Positions 46,868-54,566 of a stretch of DNA of 64,000 nucleotides are shown here, piece by piece. The DNA comes from Pseudomonas folii (lineage in GTDB: Bacteria; Pseudomonadota; Gammaproteobacteria; Pseudomonadales; Pseudomonadaceae), in the NCBI RefSeq assembly GCF_014357575.1, contig NZ_JACONW010000007.1:1-64000 (forward strand), read 5' to 3'. Each line of letters starts with the position of its first letter. Within the stretch, counting starts at the first letter, position 1. Position numbers and translations under genes: made by a program. The notes beneath the pieces were generated by a model that saw nothing but the letters and a program-made list of their open reading frames with translations, was not told the DNA's origin and ran no database searches.

Positions 46868-47917
46868 TTACCCCGCCAACATCACCTTGTTACGCCCCTG
46901 CTGCTTACCTTGATACAACGCCTGATCCGCTCGATTAAGCGCGCTTTCAAAGCTTTCTCCCGAACGGATTTCGCTCACAGCCAGGGTTGCCGTGACGGTG
47001 AGTGGTCCCTGATCCACTTGCCCGACCCATTCGCGTATACGCAACAGGATTCGATCAGCCACCACCTGCGCGGCCTGTTCAGAGGCATCGGGCATCAGCA
47101 CCAGAAATTCCTCGCCGCCCCAACGAGAAGCCACATCTGTCCCACGCACATTGCTGTTGATGGCTTCGGCCACACGCTGGAGGATCAGGTCACCCTGTTC
47201 GTGGCCCAGGCGGTCGTTGATCTGCTTGAAATGGTCGATGTCCAGCAGAATGATCGCTGAAGGCACCGACCTGGCCAACTGCCGCACACCGAGCATCACC
47301 CTGCGCCGATTATAGAGGTTGGTCAGGCTGTCACGATTGGCGGTATGAAACAGGTTCAGTTGCATGGACCGCGTGAAGCGTACCGACAAGGCCGTGCCAT
47401 GTAACAAAACGCCAACGGCGGTCAATACATTAATGATGCCGAGTACATCAAGTATCTGCGGGGCCACGCCAGAATTTATTCCCATATGCCCACGCAGCGC
47501 GAAGCCACCCACTGATACCACAAGAATTGCCAGGTTGAGCAACAGCCGTAGTCGGCGCGCACTATGGAAACTGAATGCGACGATCGGGATCACGCAATAA
47601 AGGTAGAAGTAGAAATTACTGTTCCAGCCCAGTATCCAGGTCGCCAATAAGGCATGGAGGATGATTTCTCCACTCATCAGCGTGCCAGCCAGGCTGTAAC
47701 GCCCGGCGCGGATGGCTCTTAGACAGGCCACATAGGCCAGAATGCTGAACCCGTTGCCCACTGCCAGCAACGGCACTTTCAACGCACTGAACAAGACAAA
47801 CAGAACGAGATGAATACAAAAAGCGATCTGCACGATGGGCACGATGTGCTGCCAGAACTGTGCGGTGGTTTCACGCAACAGCTGCGCACGGTCACTCGCC
47901 GATAGGGTGTTCATCAA
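46868..47917 (-). CDS. Membrane-bound diguanylate cyclase (GGDEF) with I-site
   Basis: Makes cyclic-di-GMP from two GTP. The 349-residue protein has about six N-terminal helices (about 20-180) with no recognised sensory domain, then a GGDEF domain (about 185-345). Active-site GGEEF lies in SRWGGEEFLVLMPD. RGTD stands five residues before it, the product-inhibition I-site. DSLTNLYNRRRV and LLDIDHFKQIND are intact, so it should be active. No EAL domain. Alone on its strand. Confidence 0.9.
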   Translation of the reverse strand: MMNTLSASDRAQLLRETTAQFWQHIVPIVQIAFCIHLVLFVLFSALKVPLLAVGNGFSILAYVACLRAIRAGRYSLAGTLMSGEIILHALLATWILGWNSNFYFYLYCVIPIVAFSFHSARRLRLLLNLAILVVSVGGFALRGHMGINSGVAPQILDVLGIINVLTAVGVLLHGTALSVRFTRSMQLNLFHTANRDSLTNLYNRRRVMLGVRQLARSVPSAIILLDIDHFKQINDRLGHEQGDLILQRVAEAINSNVRGTDVASRWGGEEFLVLMPDASEQAAQVVADRILLRIREWVGQVDQGPLTVTATLAVSEIRSGESFESALNRADQALYQGKQQGRNKVMLAG

Positions 47918-48232
47918 GCAGCCTCAGTGGGGTGATGCATCGCAGCCGCGGCAGTCTGGCGTGGAGCGGATCAGCATTGTATTTATGTCAGGTTATCGGC
48001 GGACATCGAGTGGCCTTGATGTCGGTCACAGAGAGGGTCTGTGTTGCTTCGGGTACTACGAGCACATGATGGCACATTGAGTTCCCTGCCCTGAACGATA
48101 CATGCTGAACGAGCGGGTTCCGGGGCCGTGAATTCTATACCGGTTCGGCCTTGAGTGGACGGCAGTACGAGGAGGCGCGGCTTTAACGCAGCGCCCCTTA
48201 GCCAGACAGGCGTGGATCTGGCATTTATCGGG
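47918..48232. other. Intergenic region, nothing recognised
   Basis: 315 bases before the diguanylate cyclase and after the convergently placed periplasmic gene. It has only fragments of a GCATCGCAGCC REP-like arm near 47937. No gene, RNA or clear terminator seen. Confidence 0.5.
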
Positions 48233-48850
48233 TTAGCGCAGATCCGGGCGGGTCGACTTCAGTGCCGCGTCGCTGATCTTGCCCTGAACGGAACACGTCA
48301 CCATGGCCTTGCTACCTGCAGACAGATCAGCAGGGGCCGGTTCAACCATGAAAACACGCTCTGACGTATCGGTTACCAGCTTGCCTGCGGTGTCGCCGGA
48401 GGTTTCAGACAGCCACTTCGATTGTTTTTCAGACCAGACTTCCGGCCTCGCCAACACACCGTTGGCAGACAGCAACTCCACCGAGTGCGATTTTTTCAAC
48501 GAAGCGGCAACTTGTTCCGGGGTTTGCTGAACGTAGAAGCCCCAGTTGATAACACGGGAGCCCATCAGATCCATGTCATCGGCAAAAAAACCGGTCAGTG
48601 AAAGTCCGCTAACAACGACTGGCTTGTCGAATACCCAACGCTGCCCCGTTTCGCTTTTGGTCCCCCCTTGCAAGGTGATACGCCCATTTTCCTGTTTGGA
48701 AGGAACCAACGACTTGAAAGGTTCTTGCGCAATGACCGGAAACGACTGAGGGCCGCAGCTCAGGTAATCCTTCAGCGGGTCACTGGCGGCTAAAGCATTG
48801 CCAGAGGCAAACAAGGTGACGATGGGAAGCAGCAAAGTGGAGAGTTTCAT
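48233..48850 (-). CDS. Exported hypothetical protein
   Basis: Unrecognised periplasmic protein of 205 residues. A clear signal peptide (MKLSTLLLPIVTLFASGNALA-AS) is followed by a mature domain with two Cys (YLSCGPQSFPVIAQEP near the start, VTCSVQGKISDAAL at the end) that could form a disulfide. The middle has a duplicated-looking pattern (FYVQQTPEQVAASLKKSHSV). No enzyme motif. Confidence 0.75.
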   Translation of the reverse strand: MKLSTLLLPIVTLFASGNALAASDPLKDYLSCGPQSFPVIAQEPFKSLVPSKQENGRITLQGGTKSETGQRWVFDKPVVVSGLSLTGFFADDMDLMGSRVINWGFYVQQTPEQVAASLKKSHSVELLSANGVLARPEVWSEKQSKWLSETSGDTAGKLVTDTSERVFMVEPAPADLSAGSKAMVTCSVQGKISDAALKSTRPDLR

Positions 48851-48974
48851 TGGCAGGTTTCATTCCTTTAAAGGTGTTTCTCACACGTTAATGCACATCA
48901 GCTGCAGCCGATCCGCAGCCGCGCAAAGTTAGCCCAAGGTCTTCATAGCGTCCAGCCATTGCCCGTTATGGCCG

Positions 48975-49511
48975 TCAGTCCAGACTTGGGATCAGCCCAA
49001 GCAAATCCGTAGAGCCAACATCAGCTCCGGCCTGCGTCAGCAATGTTGTCGCCTGCCCCCGATGATGGGTCTGATGATTGAAGAAGTGGATTAGCAAGCC
49101 ATAGAAGTTTCGCGCAGCCGGCACACCGGCGGTATTGGTGTAATGCAGCACGACGTCCAGATCGTCCTCTTCAAGCTCTGCGGCCCAATCGATGATGGCC
49201 TGATCCATCCGTCTGCGCTGGGCGGTCAGTTCCGCCAGGTTGTTGAACATCTGCTCGTTCAAGGCCTGAGGGTCACGTAAACCACACACCCCATCCAGCG
49301 CTGGAAACCCTGCCGGGTGCCGTGCGAAGCGCTTGAGCCAGATGGTGTCTGCCACCAGCAGATGGTTCAGCGTTCCCAGAATCGAACCGAAGAAAGCATT
49401 ACGGTCTGCGCTCAACGCTTCCGTCGGCAAGCTCGCAGCAGCGAAATACAGCTTGTCGTTCATCCAGAGATTGTATCTGGCCATCAACTGGAGATGATCG
49501 AGGCGGGTCAA
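48975..49511 (-). CDS. DinB-family protein
   Basis: Four-helix-bundle protein of 178 residues. Metal-binding histidines are in ILGTLNHLLVADTIWLKRF and LLIHFFNHQTHHRGQATTLL, the DinB/YfiT signature. Members include thiol transferases, but most bacterial ones have no assigned reaction. Despite the name it is not DNA polymerase IV. Confidence 0.88.
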   Translation of the reverse strand: MTRLDHLQLMARYNLWMNDKLYFAAASLPTEALSADRNAFFGSILGTLNHLLVADTIWLKRFARHPAGFPALDGVCGLRDPQALNEQMFNNLAELTAQRRRMDQAIIDWAAELEEDDLDVVLHYTNTAGVPAARNFYGLLIHFFNHQTHHRGQATTLLTQAGADVGSTDLLGLIPSLD

Positions 49512-49670
49512 GGCATGAGCTCCGGGCTAGCTGGGGATGCCTGCAAGTGTGCCAGTTCTGAAGGGTGTGCGGGTCATCCTGCTGGATCCACCGATAGAAA
49601 AACCGAACGACTCACCACCTTCCCACTCTCAACTTCATGCCGATAATTTCCCCAACTTGAAGGTAACGTC

Positions 49671-50567
49671 ATGATTGAGATCAACAGCTACACCACGGTC
49701 AAACGACGCGAGCGCGTGCCACACGACGTCTTCGCCACTTATTGGCGTGACGTGCATGGCCCGCTCTGTTCCCGTCTGCCGGGGCTTGGCTTGTATATTC
49801 AGCACCATTTTTCCCGCAATCAGGATGCCCATCTGTGGCCGTTGGCCGATGGCATTAAAGAGATAACTGATTACGAACTGGATGGCGGCGTCGAAATTGG
49901 ATTCGCCTCTGCTCAGGATCAAAAACAATTTCAGGCCGTCTGCCCGATACTGTTCTCGGACGAGCAAAACATGTTCGAGGAAACCCTGGCCTACGACCTG
50001 CCAGACGGTTCGTCAACCTTGGTCAATCGCCTGAACGACGAAACCTTTAACGGCACGGACAGATTTGACCGCATTCACGTGCATTTCAGCCCGCGCGCCA
50101 GTCTTGCGCAGTTGAAGGATTATCTGGCAACTGAATTGGCTGATGTGCTGGCCGGTGCGGACGAAGTCCTGAAGCTGCGCCTGCATCTGACCCAACCGTT
50201 CAACAACGACGGCATGCATCCCCCTGCCCCCAACGTCGCGCACTACGCCAACCCCGCGCGAGCAGAACTTGTGATCATGGAAATAGCCTTCGAGAGCCCA
50301 CTGGCCCGGCGCCGCTTCTTCGAGAGCCCGCTGTTTCAGGCAACACTGGCGGGACAGTCCGAACACATCGCCCAGCTCAAAGCCTTTGCGGTATCCGGGC
50401 TCTACACCTACGTGCGCGACGGTGAGATCACCACGGCAGGCCTGCGTGGCAGCCGTGCTGCTGAACTGATCGAGTATCTGGGTGCAGCGAATCAGCGCAC
50501 GCCGGAGGTTGAGCACCTTCTGTTGAAAGGCGTGTTGGGTGCTGCTGAAAGCAAAAACGCTAGTTGA
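49671..50567 (+). CDS. EthD-domain-like protein
   Basis: Cytoplasmic protein of 298 residues. The N-terminal part (KRRERVPHDVFATYWRDVHGPLCSRLPGLGLYIQHHFSR) has the ferredoxin-like alpha-beta EthD pattern. A second similar half may start near residue 125 (FDRIHVHFSPRASLAQLKDYLA). No signal peptide and no neighbours of related function. EthD-like proteins accompany oxidation of small organics, but a specific role cannot be assigned. Confidence 0.7.
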   Translation: MIEINSYTTVKRRERVPHDVFATYWRDVHGPLCSRLPGLGLYIQHHFSRNQDAHLWPLADGIKEITDYELDGGVEIGFASAQDQKQFQAVCPILFSDEQNMFEETLAYDLPDGSSTLVNRLNDETFNGTDRFDRIHVHFSPRASLAQLKDYLATELADVLAGADEVLKLRLHLTQPFNNDGMHPPAPNVAHYANPARAELVIMEIAFESPLARRRFFESPLFQATLAGQSEHIAQLKAFAVSGLYTYVRDGEITTAGLRGSRAAELIEYLGAANQRTPEVEHLLLKGVLGAAESKNAS

Positions 50568-50625
50568 TCAACTCATATCAGGGCATGCCCTCTGATTTGG
50601 CTGTCGCACTTTAAATACAGGATCT

Positions 50626-50697
50626 GTAGGAGCTGCCGAAGGCTGCGATCGCGGTGTATCAGGAGAAACGCATCGCAGCTTTCGGCAGCTCCTACAG
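50626..50697. repeat. REP palindrome, GTAGGAGCTGCCGAAGGCTGCGATCGC family, long form
   Basis: Inverted arms with one mismatch. The sequence continues with about 40 bases of similarity to the right flank of 31687-31757 and a short similarity on the left (TACAGGAT-TGTAGG). It is the only recognised element in the 313-base gap 50568-50880. Confidence 0.86.
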
Positions 50698-50880
50698 AAA
50701 ATGCATTTCAGTCCAGTTGCTTGCATGTTGTTTGATGAGCCACAGCGCGGCTTCATGGACACCGGGGCCGCTTTTGGCCATCTTTAAGGCAAGGCCCTAT
50801 ACCCAACAGTTATTTGACCATTTGATCAACTCTCCCTAGGGTAGCGGGCCTTGTTCAAGACCGAGACGCCTGCAACCAAC

Positions 50881-52068
50881 ATGACCAGCATGACCCGCCC
50901 CTCCAAACTGCCCTCTACTGTCTACCTGTTGGGATTGACGATCTTCTCTCTGGTAACCGCCGAATTCATGGTTGCCGGGATGATGCCCGCGCTGGCCGAT
51001 GCGTTTTCGGTCAGCCTCGCGCAAGTGGGTAACCTCATTGCCTTCTATGCCTTGGGCATGGCGTTGGGCGGGCCTCCTGTCACGGTATTACTGCTCAGCC
51101 GGGGCATCAGCAACAAGCGTGCGCTGGTTGGCCTGTTGGCGGTCTATGTAGCTGCCGGGATTCTGGCCGCAATTGCGCCCAGCTATCCGGTGCTGGCTTT
51201 CGCGAGGATCATGATGGGCGTGGCAAGCGCCGCGTGTATCGGGCTGTGCCTGACGGTATGCGCCGGGCTGGTCGCACGCGAAGTTCGAGGTCGTGCCGTG
51301 TCGGTGGTGCTTGCGGGCCTGATGCTCTCCCCGGTAGCGGGAGTGCCGTTGACGGCCTGGGTCGAGCACCATTATGGCTGGCGTGCCAGCTCGTGGCTGG
51401 TCGTAGGCCTGGCGCTGATCTGTAGCGCCCTGGCTGCGGCGCGTCTGCCCTCCAGCGAAGCAGGCAGCGAACCGGCGCTAAGCCGACAGTGGGCCACCTT
51501 GAAAAGCCGCAGCCTGTGGGGCGCTTACCTCACCAGCGGGCTGATCATCGGTGCCACTTTTGCAGCATTCAGTTATTGCACGCCGATCCTGATTCAAGAG
51601 GTGGGCCTGGCGCCGGGCCACGTCGCCCCGATGCTGGCTTTATATGGCGTGGCTAATCTGCTGGGCAATATGATCGTCGGCCGCATCGCGGATCAATACA
51701 CCTTCCAGGCACTCGGCTGGGGTCTGCTTTTGCTGGTACTCGCGTTGACGGGTTTCGCGCTGGCAGGTAATCACCTCTGGCTGAACCTGACCTGTTTCAT
51801 CCTGCTGGGCCTGACCGGCGTGGCACTGAACCCGGCAATGGTCGCACGGGTAATGAAGGCCGCCGAGCCCGGCGCACTGGTGAATACCCTGCATACCTCG
51901 GTGATAACCGCAGGGCTCGCCTTGGGCAGCTGGGCCGGTGGCGCCGCCATCGATGCAGGCTATGGCCTGCGCGCTCCGCTGTGGGTCGGCGCAGGACTGG
52001 CGTTGCTGGGGCTGCTCAGTCTCGCCCGGCCGTTGGCAGCGCGCAGTTCAGTCAGGTCCTGCGCTTGA
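50881..52068 (+). CDS. MFS transporter, drug/nucleoside exporter type (DHA1)
   Basis: Inner-membrane proton antiporter of 395 residues with twelve helices. Motif A is replaced by the group-typical GGPPVTVLLLSRGISNKRALVG, and motif C is LSPVAGVPLTAWVEHHYGWRASSW. It resembles AraJ/PbuE/Cmx-like exporters (chloramphenicol, purines, arabinose polymers); which one is not decidable. I use the ATG at 50881; an upstream TTG at 50851 adds ten residues. Confidence 0.85.
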   Translation: MTSMTRPSKLPSTVYLLGLTIFSLVTAEFMVAGMMPALADAFSVSLAQVGNLIAFYALGMALGGPPVTVLLLSRGISNKRALVGLLAVYVAAGILAAIAPSYPVLAFARIMMGVASAACIGLCLTVCAGLVAREVRGRAVSVVLAGLMLSPVAGVPLTAWVEHHYGWRASSWLVVGLALICSALAAARLPSSEAGSEPALSRQWATLKSRSLWGAYLTSGLIIGATFAAFSYCTPILIQEVGLAPGHVAPMLALYGVANLLGNMIVGRIADQYTFQALGWGLLLLVLALTGFALAGNHLWLNLTCFILLGLTGVALNPAMVARVMKAAEPGALVNTLHTSVITAGLALGSWAGGAAIDAGYGLRAPLWVGAGLALLGLLSLARPLAARSSVRSCA

Positions 52069-52108
52069 ATGGGGTGCCGCCCGGTCTAAAGACGACATCG
52101 CTGATTCA

Positions 52109-52318
52109 TCACACTCGATGCAAAGCACCGGCGTAATGCATCGCCAGATGCCCGGTCTTGTCACTCTTGACCTCGTATTGAGGATCATCTTTCGAGGCTG
52201 GTCGGTGTTTGCCCATGAACTCTACGTCTTTCGTGTGGACTTTGGTCACTTTGCCATGGATCTCACCCGCTTCGGAGTTCCAGCGCACGGCGTCGCCTGT
52301 CTTGAAAGAAGTGGTCAT
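52109..52318 (-). CDS. DUF2945/hypervirulence-associated TUDOR-like protein
   Basis: 69-residue protein with a small SH3/Tudor-like barrel: FKTGDAVRWNSEAGEIHGKVTKVHTKDVEF, then YEVKSDKTGHLAMHYAGALHRV. It matches the DUF2945 pattern seen in many bacteria and fungi; function unknown. Convergent with the MFS gene. Confidence 0.85.
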   Translation of the reverse strand: MTTSFKTGDAVRWNSEAGEIHGKVTKVHTKDVEFMGKHRPASKDDPQYEVKSDKTGHLAMHYAGALHRV

Positions 52319-52538
52319 TGAATACTCCCGGCCGTAAAGGATTACGAGCCATAAAAAATAGGGATGATCGGATTATTTCGGCAGCGCCGCTCCTTATCGA
52401 GCCAGCGCCGACAGAGAAATTCACTTTTATCGCTCCGATGGTCTTGCCTCAGAGAAATGTTGTACCAGACGCTCTGAAATATCTGCGCAAACGCATACAA
52501 TTCCGCCTTTATCACCCATCAGAAAGGCCCGTCAGTTC

Positions 52539-53708
52539 ATGGCGCTCGATCCACCCACGCTGCTGGTCCTATCCATCGCACTCGCTGCCGCGGCGTCACT
52601 CTATCTGGCAGTCGAGTGGCGTACGGTGCGTGAATCTTCACTCCTGTTCTGGAGCGCCGGTTTTGCGACGATCAGCGTGGGGTCAACCCTTGCCCTGTTA
52701 CGCGCGAGCGGCTTTTTGCTGGTAGGCATATGGGTGGCAAACGGCCTGTTGGTCGCGGCCCACGGGTTGTTTTTATTAGGAGTGGCACGCTTCACGGAAA
52801 CGCGTTTATCACGAGCCTGGTACCTGATCCCCGGGGTGTGGCTGGTGCTGCTTTTACTGCCGAGCGATCCGTCATGGTCCAAAGTCATGCTGGTAGTCAA
52901 CTCTCTGCTCGTCGCCCTGTTGACGTTGCGAGCCAGTGCCCTCCTGCGTCCCCATGGCAAGTCACTGAGTATCGGGGCCGTTCAGCTACGTTATGTGCTG
53001 CTGGTACATGGCCTTTTCTATATTGCCAAGGCGATACCGGCAGTTGTCCCGGGCACGCTGATCGATCTCGCTGCTTTTCGTGGCGAGATCATTCAGATTT
53101 CACTGGTCGAGGGGGCGATGGCAATCATGCTTATCGCCCTTTCAATGACGGGAACCGAACGCTACCGGCGAGAAAAGCGAATCGCCCGACTGGCCGCCCG
53201 GGATCCATTGACGGCGCTGTATAACCGCAGAGCGCTTGAAGTCCGGGCTCCGCGCCTGCTCGATCAGGTGACAAGCGCTCGACCCTGCGCTCTGCTGCTG
53301 ATTGACATCGACAACTTCAAACTGGTCAACGACCTGTTCGGGCACACCGCGGGCGACCGCCTGCTTGTCACCTTGAGCGAGATGATCCGCTCGGTTCTGC
53401 CAGAAGGCGCACTGGCGGCACGACTGGGCGGTGACGAATTCGTCATCCTGTTGAGTAACACCTCTCGCGAGAAGGTGCTGGCGCTCGGCAATGAGCTGCG
53501 CAGCCAGTTCCACACAACCACCTCACAGACGTTTATCACGCCTCAGGCCGTTACACTGAGTATCGGCGCCAACCTGTTCGAGCATCCTCCTGCCAGCCTG
53601 GCGGCATTGATCGAACAAAGTGACGCTGCGCTTTACACCTCCAAACGTGAGGGGCGCGACAGCATTCGTGTGGTCGACACGAGTAACGACTCAATCCCGG
53701 CGCATTAA
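52539..53708 (+). CDS. Membrane GGDEF protein without I-site
   Basis: Diguanylate cyclase-like protein of 389 residues. Six to seven N-terminal helices (about 1-205) are followed by a GGDEF domain (about 220-385) with RDPLTALYNRRALEV, LLIDIDNFKLVND and active-site ARLGGDEFVILLS. The RxxD expected five residues before GGDEF is replaced (PEGA), so no product-inhibition site is seen. Catalysis looks possible. A 220-base gap precedes it. Confidence 0.88.
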   Translation: MALDPPTLLVLSIALAAAASLYLAVEWRTVRESSLLFWSAGFATISVGSTLALLRASGFLLVGIWVANGLLVAAHGLFLLGVARFTETRLSRAWYLIPGVWLVLLLLPSDPSWSKVMLVVNSLLVALLTLRASALLRPHGKSLSIGAVQLRYVLLVHGLFYIAKAIPAVVPGTLIDLAAFRGEIIQISLVEGAMAIMLIALSMTGTERYRREKRIARLAARDPLTALYNRRALEVRAPRLLDQVTSARPCALLLIDIDNFKLVNDLFGHTAGDRLLVTLSEMIRSVLPEGALAARLGGDEFVILLSNTSREKVLALGNELRSQFHTTTSQTFITPQAVTLSIGANLFEHPPASLAALIEQSDAALYTSKREGRDSIRVVDTSNDSIPAH

Positions 53709-53872
53709 CCATCCGGCTTCGCAACTTTGCATTACGTTCCATCTTCACGCAGCGATGCATGACATAGCGCTAGCCCTTGTAGGAAGCATCGTTCCAATCT
53801 GTAGGAAGTGCGGTTAAAGTGTCGCCCCCGAGAAATTGGATCCCGGGGTTTTCCGCTATGGAGTTTTCCCCA

Positions 53873-54208
53873 GTGAAGTACATCAGCAAAGTTGCCGCAT
53901 CTGCAGTTCTCGGTCTTGCCCTGGCAGGCTGCACCGGCACCGCGATCAAATCCCCGCACTACGACAGCAATCAATACACCGTTCTGGGCCACAGTGAAGC
54001 AAGCGCCACTGGCCTGATGTTGTTCGGCATTATCCCGATCCGTCAGAACAGCCGCTTCGTCCGTGCTCAGAAATCCGCCATCGACGCTAAAGGCGGTGAC
54101 GCGATGATCAACACTCAAGTTCAGGAAAACTGGTTCTGGGCCTGGGTTCTGAGTGGTTACACCACTACCATCTCCGGTGATGTAATCAAGCTGAAAACCG
54201 CGCAGTAA
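53873..54208 (+). CDS. Small lipoprotein, function unknown
   Basis: 111-residue lipoprotein. The signal is VKYISKVAASAVLGLALAGC with lipobox LAGC at residues 17-20. The short mature domain (YTVLGHSEASATGLMLFGIIPI; WAWVLSGYTTTISGDVIKL) resembles small Pseudomonas lipoproteins of unknown role. The best start is the GTG at 53873, nine bases after GGAG; an ATG at 53858 and a GTG at 53819 give a poorer signal peptide. A terminator follows. Confidence 0.85.
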   Translation: MKYISKVAASAVLGLALAGCTGTAIKSPHYDSNQYTVLGHSEASATGLMLFGIIPIRQNSRFVRAQKSAIDAKGGDAMINTQVQENWFWAWVLSGYTTTISGDVIKLKTAQ

Positions 54209-54550
54209 ACAGCGCGCTGTGATGTTCAGCTGACTAGACGAGCGATAAAGCAAGACTGCTCGCCTAAAGAAAACGCCGCTTGTCTCGATAACGAGAAAGC
54301 GGCGTTTTTATTTCTGTGCCCTGAACTCAGTCCGCCCGGCGCACACGCCCCGCTGGCCCGATTCTGCCCGCGATTCAAATAACCGTTGGAACCGACTTCA
54401 GTGTGGACAAGTCATAAACGGGTTAACGACCTGATCAGCTCCTTCATCTTTTCGAAAAAAGCGGATTAGCCAGCTGCGCTATAAAGAGTTAGTGCGTGCG
54501 AAACCCGACGGTTCTGCCTGACGCGGTCATCAAGGAGCAACAATGCCAAC
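54209..54550. other. Gap before the hybrid kinase
   Basis: 342 bases. It holds the lipoprotein terminator at 54270-54309, then unremarkable sequence, then an AAGGAG (54532-54537) and the 7-codon leader ORF. Confidence 0.6.
54270..54309 (+). terminator. Terminator after the lipoprotein gene
   Basis: AAAACGCCGCTT-tctcgataacgaga-AAGCGGCGTTTTT, a long stem with a T-run. Confidence 0.93.
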
Positions 54551-54566
54551 GTGGGAAATGCTTTGA
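54543..54566 (+). promoter_or_regulatory. Possible 7-codon leader ORF coupled to the hybrid kinase
   Basis: An ATG lies five bases after a perfect AAGGAG and reads MPTWEML-stop. Its TGA (54564-54566) overlaps the TTG at 54563 in the kinase frame. The kinase frame itself has no ATG and its GTG (54551) is 13 bases from AAGGAG, too far. Translational coupling at TTGA is the simplest reading; a one-base loss fusing the two frames is the alternative. Confidence 0.5.
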
